From Vigna angularis (taxonomy: Eukaryota > Streptophyta > Magnoliopsida > Fabales > Fabaceae), in the NCBI RefSeq assembly GCF_016808095.1, contig NC_068976.1, positions 11,627,001 to 11,691,000 on the forward strand: a stretch of 64,000 bases of DNA. Direction: 5' to 3'. Each line of letters begins with the position of its first letter. Positions within the stretch are counted from its first letter, which is position 1. The notes under the pieces were generated by a model that was given only the letters and a program-made list of their open reading frames with translations, ran no database searches and was not told the origin of the DNA. Of the stretch, positions 54,511 through 64,000 are shown in pieces. A program made the translations under genes and the position numbers.

Positions 54511-57041
54511 AAAGCCAACCATTTCTCTTGTGTCACCACTTCTTGAATCAAATAATTACCATGCCTGGAGCAAATCCATGTTTATTGCCTTAAGTGCCAA
54601 GAACAAGGTCCAATTTGTTGATGTGACTGCTCATGAACCGCACAAGGAGGATGCTACTCACAATGCTTGGAAGAGGTGCAACAATATGGTGGTCTCCTGG
54701 CTTGTCCACTCTGTTTCACCTGAAATACGGCACAACATTCTTTGGATGGACAGTGCTCAAGCCATATGGGATGACCTCAAATCTAGATTTTTTCAGGGAG
54801 ATCTTCTACGCATTTCTACTTTGCAAAATGAAGCAGCTTGCTTACGTCAAGGAGATAGTACTATCACGAAATTCTTCACCAAGCTTCGTATCATATGGGA
54901 TGAACTTGAAAATTTTCGTCTTGAACCGGCCTACTCATGTGAAATACCATGTTCCTACACAAAGGCTATGATTATTGCCCAAAGAAAGCATGAGGATCGT
55001 GTTCTGCAATTTCTTCGAGGCTTAAACGAGCAATATGGTAACATTCAATCTCATGTCCTTCTAATGGATCCATGCCCTCTATTTCCAAGATTTTCTCATA
55101 TGTTGTGTAGCAAGAACGACAAGTTATGAATAACAACTTTCTTAATGCTCTTGAGACCAAAAGTATGGCAGCTGTTAATTTTGTTTCATGTTCATATTGT
55201 GGTAAAAATGGACACACTAAATCTGTTTGTTTCAAGAAAAATGGTTTCCCTGCCAACAAGAATTCTGCCAATCGTAAGGCGTGCTCTCACTGTGGTAAAA
55301 TTGGTCACACCATTGAGGTTTGCTACAAAAAACATGGGTTTTCTCCTGGTCACAGACTTCACAATGGAGAAAGCTTCATGTCTAGAAACCAAGAAACCAG
55401 AACTGAGAGTCAAGAAGATGCTCCTGAACATGAAGTTCGGCTAACACAACAACAATATCAAGCTTTGATGGCTCTTATCAAACCCACCAATGATACAGGG
55501 TCTGCATCCACTAACCAAATCAGTTCTATAGTCTCTACCTCCACTACTACAGGTAAAATCATTCTTGGTCTTGATTCACACAAAGACAAAGGTATAATAT
55601 CTCTTAGATTTTAGATTTTGGCGCAACATATCATGTTGTCTCTTCTCTTAATCATCTACAATCCTATGAAAAGATTACTCCAATTACTATTAATTTACCT
55701 AATGGCATGCAAACAAAAGCTACTCATAAATGAGCTATTCAGATCTGTGACAAGATAATTCTAAAAGACGTCCTTTTCATTCCAAACTTTTGCTATAATC
55801 TTATCTCCATATCTAAATTGGTTGCATACAATCATTTATGCCTTACTTTTACTAATACCATTTGTTCTATTCAGGATATGACAACAAACAAGAAGATTGG
55901 TTCAGTTAATTCTCATGCTGGTTTATACATCTTTCATGACTATAACAACATCAAGCGACACTCTTTCAACTCTGCAGATAATCACCAAATATGTAAAGTT
56001 GGATGTAATAATCTCTGGCACAATTTCTTGGTTCATATGTCTGATAGACATTTAGATATTGCTTCTTTACATTCTCATAGATATTTTCTGACCATTATTG
56101 ATGATCATACTAGATACACTTGGGTACATTTGATGAAAACTAAATCTGAAACTCGCCAACATCTCATTCATTTCATTTCATATGTTAAAAACCATTTTAA
56201 AACTACAGTAAAGGTCATTAGGTCTGACAATGGCAGTGAATTTAATATGCATGATTACTATAAGATTGAAGGCATAATTCATCAAACATCCTGTAATGAA
56301 ACACCACAACAAAATGGTGTTGCTGAAAGGAAACATCAACATCTTCTAAATGTCACTAGAGCTTTAATTTTTCATTCTAACATTTCTATTCAATTCTGGA
56401 CTTATGCTCTTAATTATGCCACTCTCCTTATTAATATCATGCCTACACCTTTTCTGCAAAATAGTTCTCCTTATGTCAGGTTGTATCAGAAAGATTTTGA
56501 TATTAGCAGACTCAAAGTTTTTGGTTGCCTATGCTATGTCAGCACCCTTCAAGCTAATAGGAAGAAACTTGATGCCCGTGCCAACCCTAGTCTCTTTCTC
56601 GGTATCCATCCTACAATCAAAGGTTACATAACTTATGATCTTGACAAACATGATATTAAAATATCTAGGAATGTTATTTTTTATGAAACTGATTTTTCTG
56701 ACAAAAACTCTATCATTACTGAAAGTCTGCATGTTCCTTTACCTTTGAATAATAATCAAATATCTTATGATCATGACCAATCTTATGAAACTCTTACTTC
56801 TAACAATTCCTTTGATTTTGAAAACCATGTTGAAGACAATACAGAGAATGGCACTTATTCACCAAGGCGGTCCACTAGAGTAAGAAAACCCCCTGCATAT
56901 TTAAAAGACTTTCAAATCTCTTCCTATAGCAACACTAGCACTAAATACCCTATTGATCATGTTCTAACCTTTGATAAAATTTCTACTGCATATAGAACTT
57001 TTATTTCTTCTCTAGATAATATTGTTGTTGTTCTTCTATGA
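54511..57041 (+). pseudogene. Copia element E gag-protease-integrase, 3'-truncated
   Basis: Gag continues from 54511 (ISLVSPLLESNNYHAWSKSM, VVSWLVHSVSPEIRHNILWM). It is frameshifted at about 55126 into a part with two CCHC knuckles, CSYCGKNGHTKSVC and CSHCGKIGHTIEVC. The protease region near 55610 has a stop just before DFGATYHVV, where DSGA is expected. The pre-integrase zinc domain is mostly deleted: NNLWHNFLVHMSDRHLDI joins directly to HSHRYFLTIIDDHTRYTW. The integrase core keeps its acidic residues in IIDDHTRYTW, RSDNGSEF and GVAERKHQH. The frame ends at 57041 in the linker before reverse transcriptase; RT, RNase H and the 3' LTR are missing. Confidence 0.9.
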
Positions 57042-59360
57042 TTAATATTAAATTTAGACTAAAAAAAATAATATGAATCACAATATTTGGTTTTCTTGAC
57101 AATATGTCATTCTTTGATATAAATTGTATTTAGTAAATTGTTACAGTATGATAATGTTTATATATCTTGTTGAATATGGATAGTTATTTGTCATTAACTT
57201 GATATCAAAAATCTTTATCCACTTATTATATGATATCTTTTGTCTATTTGATATAATGTATCATTATAATACCAATATCTTATCAAATTCTAAATTAATA
57301 CTTAACAAATTAAGAATTTCTTTTTAGTACATTCTTATTATTATCACTGTGACTACTATTTACAATATCATTTATAGAGTAATATATTGTTTATCAATCA
57401 GATTATGTAATTTCACGCTCTCATGCAGTAACAAAGCAATTAATATTCAATTTCAAACAACTAATCATGGATAAACAAATGATAAATCACTAAATTCTAC
57501 ACAAACACAAAAATGTCTCTTGAAGTGTGAATTTATCACTCGAGCAACAACTTAAATAGCTCGAGCAATAACATCGTCGTTTGAGCAAGAACATCATCAC
57601 TAAATATACAATCCTAGTTTGACCAATGTGACATATATTAGGATACAAACAAAGTCTCATATCAGATAAAATAAGAGATGAGCATGTACTTATATAAACA
57701 TAAAATATCTTCATTGGTAAAAGACATTTTGAAATAATACCAAAAGCAAATTCGAGAGGACTTGACTCAAAGCGAGCAACATAATACCATTATGGAGATT
57801 TATGTGTGTTGAACCTCCCTACAATAAGTTAGATTTGGCATATTCACACAAAAAAAATTAAAATAATTCACAATCTCATTCCAAATCAAATTTTAATGGA
57901 ATATAATTGATTTAATATAGGCACCGCCTAGTCAATGAGATTTGTTCTACATCAAAAAAGTTAAAAAGAATGTAGAAAAAAGATGTTTATAAATATGTGA
58001 GTTTTTATAAATAGATAACTAAATAATTAAAATTAAAATTTATATTCTTAATAATAACTTACAATTTTAATATTTATCATATTTTTGAAACTATTAATTC
58101 TAAATTAGAAAAATCAGATTTAAGATTACCTATTGTTTATTTAAGCTCGTTGGATTTTAGGGAAAATGTTGGAAAACAAATAAAGATAAGCATTTCCCAT
58201 TCGGTAATAAAGAAATGTATATCCTTTTACTGGATTCAACATGTTACATTTTCAACTCAGATGTAAATAGAGGAGAGTAATATTATATTTTCAACTCAAA
58301 TATAACGAGAGATGAGTGAAAAGTATAAAATGAATTAATATTTTTCAATTATTCTCTCATCTTAATCAATACTAATTAAATGATTAACTTCGCAATTATG
58401 TAACTATTTAATTTTAATTAATTTTTTAAAATGACGTTTTTCTTTAATTTTCATGTTATTTTCTTCCAAAAAAATATTCATATTTTTATTTATCTTTTTT
58501 CATTTTTTTCTTACACTTTCTTTTATTTTTACTTTTTCTTGTTATGAAGATAAAAACAAAAAAAAAGTTACGGTAGCGTAACGGCAAAAACAAGTAACTT
58601 TTTTTCTTTGTAATTAATATAATTTGTGACTTTACCATCATTTAATACGATTATTATTGTTATTCCTGTTTTTCAACAATGAGCTCCGTTGACTTACATA
58701 CTCTGTCACGTCACTTCAAAGAAAGATTAAACATATTTATGCTATCATAATTAGCAAGTCTTTTTCTCGTATGATATGGATATCTTTACATTTAAATAAT
58801 ATTTACAATCAATATCTTTTCTCAATTTATTTTTAAAAAAATTAATCTAATTCTTATATGTTTTAAAAAATTCTATGATCATTTTAGTTTCAGTTTTTCT
58901 ATTTTATTTCTAAAATTTAACAATAAATACGTAAAAAAAGAAGACTTGAATTGAACAATAAATAAATACTTAAATAGGTGTCTAGACTCCTAACAGAAAC
59001 CAAAGTAACCTCTAAAAGTAACCTCCAACAAATATAATTATCAATTTTGAATTATGAAATTAAGAATATAATTTTGGATTATGTATTGTAAAATAAATTT
59101 TCAGATTCAAAATACGTTATATTTTTAGTAGGTTGGGTGTACCAAAAGTAACCTGCACATTTCACTTTTCAATGACATCTGAATATAATACATAATTAAT
59201 TTCAACCAAATTGTAATTTGAGACGAAAAATGTACTTTAAATTATAAGACTTGGAATTATAAGGCATTCAATTGCCACTAAAGTTGTAATTTAATGTTAA
59301 CACTCTGCTAATGAAATTTAATTCAAAATTCAAATAAAATTTAGAATTACAAATTCAGTT
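57042..59360. other. AT-rich intergenic sequence
   Basis: About 2.3 kb of AT-rich sequence. There is a small local duplication around ACATTTTCAACTCAGATGTA (58245-58264) and TATTTTCAACTCAAATATAA (58287-58306), and a repeated AAGTAACCTCCAA-type word near 59000. No gene, LTR or terminal inverted repeat was recognised. Confidence 0.6.
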
Positions 59361-59369
59361 TTAATTCAT

Positions 59370-60771
59370 GGTTTAATGTTTCCATAAGTCGTTATTTTAG
59401 TCCGAAATCTTAAATAGATTCTTTTTCTTTTCAACATATTAATTGAGTCTTTTTTATTGTAAAATGATTTAATTAGATATCTACTGTTAAATTCAACAAA
59501 CGGCCGTTTAAGTGGCATGTTCGATTGAATGAGTAATCATAAATGGCATTAAAATTGAGTATTTTAAAATTGAGTTTTTTATTAAAAAGTTTGTACGGGG
59601 AGAGAGGTGAAATCAGATTGAGGGAAGGGAAAGGGGAAATTGAAAAAAAAAATTTAAGGGCACTCGCTGCCGAATCCAGGGATCAAAATCCGCGACACCT
59701 CGCTCTTCCTTCTCCGAAGGTTTCGATTTACCTAACCCGTCGAGAAGATCATCGAACGCGGCCGGAGCGAAAACGTCATCGTAGGAGAACTTGGAGGAGC
59801 TGTTGAGGCCGGGAACACTGTCAAGAATGTCGTCGTCGTCATGCATAGGTTTGTCGTAGACCAGTGGGAGGTTAACGGACTTGGAGCGGAAATCGACGGA
59901 GCCTCGAAACATGGAGTCGAAGTCATATCGAAGTTGACAGAAGATGAATTGTTGGACGAAGCTTTAGATGCTGTCATTGGCGCCGATTTCCTTGGGGTTT
60001 GAACCCGAAATCGCTAGTTAAGAGACCATCGAAATTGTTCATAGAGAGAGAGAGAGAGATCTGGTGTGCGATGGTATCCTCCTCGTACTGTGCTGGATCC
60101 GCGGGAGGGTTCGATGAAGAGAGAACGTCACAGAGGATATAAAAAATTGTACAAACTAACCTGCGTTTCACTTTAACGTCTTTTTTTTTTTAATTCATTT
60201 TTTATTTATGTATTCTCCTTTCATCTTCTACTTCTTGTTGCTTAATACTGCTTCAGTTAGGTCGTCTTCTTCTTGCTTTGTCTCTTTACTTCTTCTGCAT
60301 TTCCAACTGTATTAAAAAATTTGCATCACAATATTCGTCAAATTCTGTTTGGTGCTATTTTGGGATCGAATCATGTATGTTATGGATTCTTCACCCACAA
60401 ACCTTGGCACTTCCAATCGAACAAAGAACACTATTTTTCCCCTTCAAACGAACCCTGGTAAATCTGAGTTGCATATCTCAATTAAATGGACTGTCCTTAA
60501 ATTCTTTTCATTTTCCCCCTTTGTCCTTCTGTCCTTCTCTCAATGTGATTTGACCTCTTTTCACATAAATTTTTTAATAGAAAATTCAATTTTAATGACA
60601 CATGTGATAATTCATTCCATGCCATCAAAACAACGACCGTTTGTTGAATTTGACGGCAGGCTTTTAATTGAATCAATTTTACAATAAAAAGGACCCAATT
60701 GATACCCTAAAAAGAAAATAGACCTATTTAAGATTTGAGACCAAAATAAGGATATGTGTAGACATTAAACC
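59370..60771. mobile_element. Pack-MULE with auxilin-related fragment (1,402 bp, TSD TTAATTCAT/TTAATTCAA)
   Basis: Starts GGTTTAATG and ends CATTAAACC with ~215-bp terminal inverted repeats (59370-59585 and 60555-60771) sharing AACAAACGGCCGTTTAAG. The flanking 9-bp duplication matches at 8 of 9 positions (59361-59369 and 60772-60780). It belongs to the same family as the MULE at 37315-40963. The interior holds the 5' end of an auxilin-related gene on the minus strand and an unidentified 400-bp segment (60180-60550). There is no transposase. Confidence 0.92.
59660..60140 (-). pseudogene. Captured 5' end of an auxilin-related gene
   Basis: On the minus strand a (GA)n-containing leader (60043-60060) is followed by an ATG at 60042 and the frame MNNFDGLLTSDFGFKPQG. 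Two frame changes later come APMTASKASSNNSSSVNFD, HDDDDILDSVPGLNSSSKFS, YDDVFAPAAFDDLLDGLGKS and GVADFD, then PGFGSE. These are the N-terminal blocks of plant auxilin-related proteins (clathrin-uncoating J-domain proteins), which start M-DF-GLL--DFG-RPQGKSAPM and carry D-IFDGVPGLKSS. A one-base deletion after PQG and a second shift after NFD break the frame. The clathrin-binding and J domains are absent. It is transposon-borne and non-functional as a protein. Confidence 0.85.
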
Positions 60772-60780
60772 TTAATTCAA

Positions 60781-61900
60781 AGTCTAAATTCAAATTTAAG
60801 TTAAAAGAGAAACACACAACTTTTTAACTTAACACTTCTGTCAACAACAAAAATTATAATCATTTTAAGTTTTTTTTTTCTATCAAATTTTGTCAAAACA
60901 AAATTTGTAGTAAATACATGTAATATACAATAAATATGCAACAATAAAAGTTTGTACAAAAAAATTTAATTCAAAAATCAATTTCTATTTATTTTCAATG
61001 AATTTTTATGATGTTTGTTTGTTTATATTTACTAAAAAAATCTTTTAAATTATAACAATTATTTAAAATCGTTATTTTTCTATATAGTAATATGATAATT
61101 TTTAAATTATTATATTTTTAGGTAAAATATGACTATTTTCACTGTTATTTTTTAAATCGTCATATTTTTCTACATATGACAATAATTGTCATTTTTTTAA
61201 TAAATTCTGTAAATAATATTTCCCAAGGTTTTTTAGTTTCCAAAAAAAAATCTCCGAAATTAAGTCCTTTCAGCTTTCTATTCTCATTATTACATTTCAA
61301 CATTCCGCTCTTACTTAGTCTTTTCATTTCAACAAAAAATTTATAAATTTAGGATTTTGATTCTTAAGCGTTTTTATTTCAAGTTTCTTGTTCTTTTTCA
61401 TAATCATGTTTTCGTACTCTTATTATGAAGGATTTATCCAATGCAGGTTACCATTTGGCTGTAGAATCTGAATCGGGTTTTGATTTTGCTGCCACTCTCC
61501 GTTATCGTTCTCCGCTAATGGAAATTTTTATTCATTTAGCTTATTCCTTCAACTTTTGTTTAGAGTTTAGGTTGGAAATAGTAACCTCCCAATTTTCATA
61601 CTATTTTTTATTATATATCACATTTTCAATAATACAAAGCAGTTAATTCAAAAAAAAGTATATAAGATATTATTATAGATATTCATATATAACTTATAAT
61701 AGAAAATTATTATTAAAAGATACTACACTTAACAAAGAGTGTAATAAATATTTATAAAAAGCAAAGAAAATCTAACAAAACTTCCTACATTGTATCTCAG
61801 CTCCTTTTCCTAGCATATGCTTACCAGAAACATTCTCCTTTGCTTCTAACAAGGTAATCATCATAAACAAGAAAAGAACAAAACAGACAAACTAACACAG
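60781..61900. other. AT-rich sequence, nothing firm
   Basis: AT-rich sequence with long A/T runs. A 73-codon plus-strand frame at 61425 (GYHLAVESESGFDFAATLRY) has no recognisable domain and is probably chance. Confidence 0.5.
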
Positions 61901-64000
61901 AGAATAAATGGTAAGCTAATGTACCAAAAACCATTATATATCACTTTTATAGAATTAGACATATAACATAGATAAAACAATTAATCCTAAGTCATACAAT
62001 TCTTCGTCCTAGACTTGATCATCTGGATACATGTATTGATATCAGATTCATGGGAGACTTGTGCATGTGTGGTGAACCAACCTACCATCCAAACTATCAC
62101 TCAAGGTTAATCCGTCAAACACCTATGGTCAAACTGACCTTAGGCTAAGGACATCCTGCTACTCCTCATAACATAACCACCTATCTCTACTCGAGGTTAA
62201 ATGGCTATTGAAGCGTTAGAAACATTCCCTTAATCCTGAAGCCCTTACTTCAATACATTATGCTCAAGCACAACACCAAACTTTTTCCCATGAAATTTCT
62301 TTTACCATATACTTAAAATGAATACACATTCATCATTATCATTCACAACATTCATAATTATCAAAAACTACACATAACATCCATTATCATATGTCATGAA
62401 CATATTTATAAGCATAAACAAATATACATCATATCATAATAACCAATCCACTCAAATAAGCAATTACACTATTACCATTCAAGGGCATTCATAATTTATT
62501 ACACACTATACATAACATCTTAAACAAACATACAATAAAGAGTGTAGGAAACATCTTGAGTTGTTTTGATTCAATTTTCATAACTAATTCCCACTTCTTG
62601 GTATATTTAAATCATTTACAATAAACTTATGTGCCAAATCAAATATTGGAAGACCATAGAAGCAAGAAGAATTGTAAAAAGAGAAACTTGGCAAAGGCTC
62701 ATGACGTTCAGTGACACATCCTTGCCATTGATAACCATTCTTTTCACAAAGTTGGTGCTTAAGCGCCACCTTTATGTTGTTGAGTGCCATACCAAAAGAC
62801 ATAAACTTAGAAACTTGATTTAGATGCACTCAAAATCTATATCCAAATGACCCAATTGATACCCTTAATACTAGAATTGTTTCAAAAATATTTTATAACT
62901 CAAATTGAGTACCAATTTGCTCAACCGTTCAGGAACAAGGTTCAATAGACCAAACTAATAACTCAAAACTTATACATGCATATTTCACATGTAACATATC
63001 ACATTTTAGTGAACTAAGAAGCTACCTAAGTTCTAAATACCACTTAGAAAGGCCATTAACATTCAATTCACTCAAACAACACTCCTTACTGAAATTCACC
63101 TGTCAAACCATCACTTTTAAACCAAAACCAAGCAAGACTAATAGTTAACTAAGTCCTAATTTGCACATACTCATACCACCAACCTTAAAATTATTTAACA
63201 GGCAATTACCATATAATATAATATGTTATACCACAAATTCTAGAACAAAACAAACACACATTCAACATAATTCACATACCAATTTATAAATTTATAATCA
63301 AATCAAGAATGCAATACAAGTTAACAAAACATTAACAACAACAAAACTTGCTAGTTAGCTTCCTTGGATACGATTCAACCTGCAAGAAACCACCACAAAA
63401 CTCCAAATTGAGTATGCGAAATCTAATCGCGATCATCCTCTTCTAGCGAATAGCAACAAAGCCACAACAACGCCACCACTGTGAAATGCCTTGCTCCTCT
63501 TCGCCTTCGTCACGAATCGCGACCTCAATCTCCTCCTTCTTCAACCTCAATCACGCAACCTACATAGAAAATCCTAAAATCCTAAATCAGAAAACCTCTA
63601 ATTTCCAAAATCTCAAATCGCACCATCACTCCGCCATGTTTGTCTTCTACACCTCGAGACAATTTTGTCCTTCATCGTGAGAAGCACAAGAAACTAAAAA
63701 ACCTAACCCAGCTTAAATTTAACTTTAACTTTTAATCTTGCCACATTAATTCACCTGAGTTTGCTAGGCAATGAATAATTGGACAAGTTATTTACTATTA
63801 GTTAAGGTAGACATTACATCATTAGCGTTTTTAATGTCATCAGTAAAAAAGACCAACTTGAACCATTTTTACAAGAAGACCCAACAACTAAAAAATAGAA
63901 GTTTTGGATAACTCCATCAATATTTATCATTATCCACTTAGGCTTTCAAACTGACAAAATTTCCTTCAAAATAGAAATCTTATATTTTGTAATTTTTACC
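61901..64000. other. Unidentified repeat-like sequence at the right edge
   Basis: The composition differs from the AT-rich flank: AC-rich stretches (62300-62560), then a C-rich segment with many CACCA/GCCAC words (63360-63700). In style it resembles the leader part of a minus-strand LTR or MULE interior. No primer site, TSD, terminal inverted repeat or domain-bearing frame was found, so the identity is open. Confidence 0.3.

Noticed and set aside
54500..54540. Gypsy LTR fused to a copia gag as a chimeric retroelement
   Set aside because: The AAAGC duplication on both sides and the gag start at 53016-53072 show that the gypsy solo LTR was inserted into the copia gag. They are not a functional fusion.

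Overview
This is plant nuclear DNA: spliced genes with GT-AG introns, Ty1/copia and Ty3/gypsy retrotransposons, and many Mutator-like elements (MULEs). Protein and repeat style suggest a legume, probably a Phaseoleae bean such as Vigna or Phaseolus. That is an inference from recognition; no search was run.

Three host-type genes are supported. (1) A large trithorax-type histone methyltransferase on the + strand (15232-32237) has 19 coding exons and about 2,020 residues, ending in PHD, extended PHD, SET and post-SET modules; every exon phase closes except for an uncertain intron 5. (2) A hydroxyproline O-arabinosyltransferase of the HPAT/RDN1 family on the - strand (37040-32678) has 8 exons and 358 residues. 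The two genes converge, with 440 bp between stop codons. (3) A plant-mobile-domain (PMD) gene (3408-4886, +) has a damaged last splice acceptor and may be a pseudogene.

The rest is mostly transposon. 1-1432 holds fragments of a pectate lyase and a TCP transcription factor. 1442-1980 is a near-perfect foldback MULE. 2398-2954 is a gypsy LTR remnant. 5085-6920 is a ~181-bp tandem repeat whose units each carry paired AATCGATTA palindromes. 6921-11736 is a non-autonomous gypsy element on the - strand with a tRNA-Asp primer site. 11737-12480 is part of another LTR family. 12974-14640 is a MULE just upstream of the methyltransferase gene. MULEs also sit in intron 5 of the HPAT gene (33720-35122) and directly upstream of its core promoter (37315-40963, itself split by a 2.57-kb solo LTR). 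41794-43045 is a Pack-MULE carrying phosphofructokinase and Kunitz-inhibitor fragments. 59370-60771 is a Pack-MULE carrying an auxilin-related fragment.

From about 43183 to 57041 is a layered nest. The oldest layer is a copia element (E). It is split by a second copia element (C, 43379-52778, TSD TACTG) and by a gypsy solo LTR (53073-54510, TSD AAAGC). Element C is in turn split by a young gag-only LTR element (D, 46357-50991, TSD ATCTC). Most insertions are confirmed by exact target-site duplications read directly from the sequence. The window ends in AT-rich sequence in which no gene was recognised.
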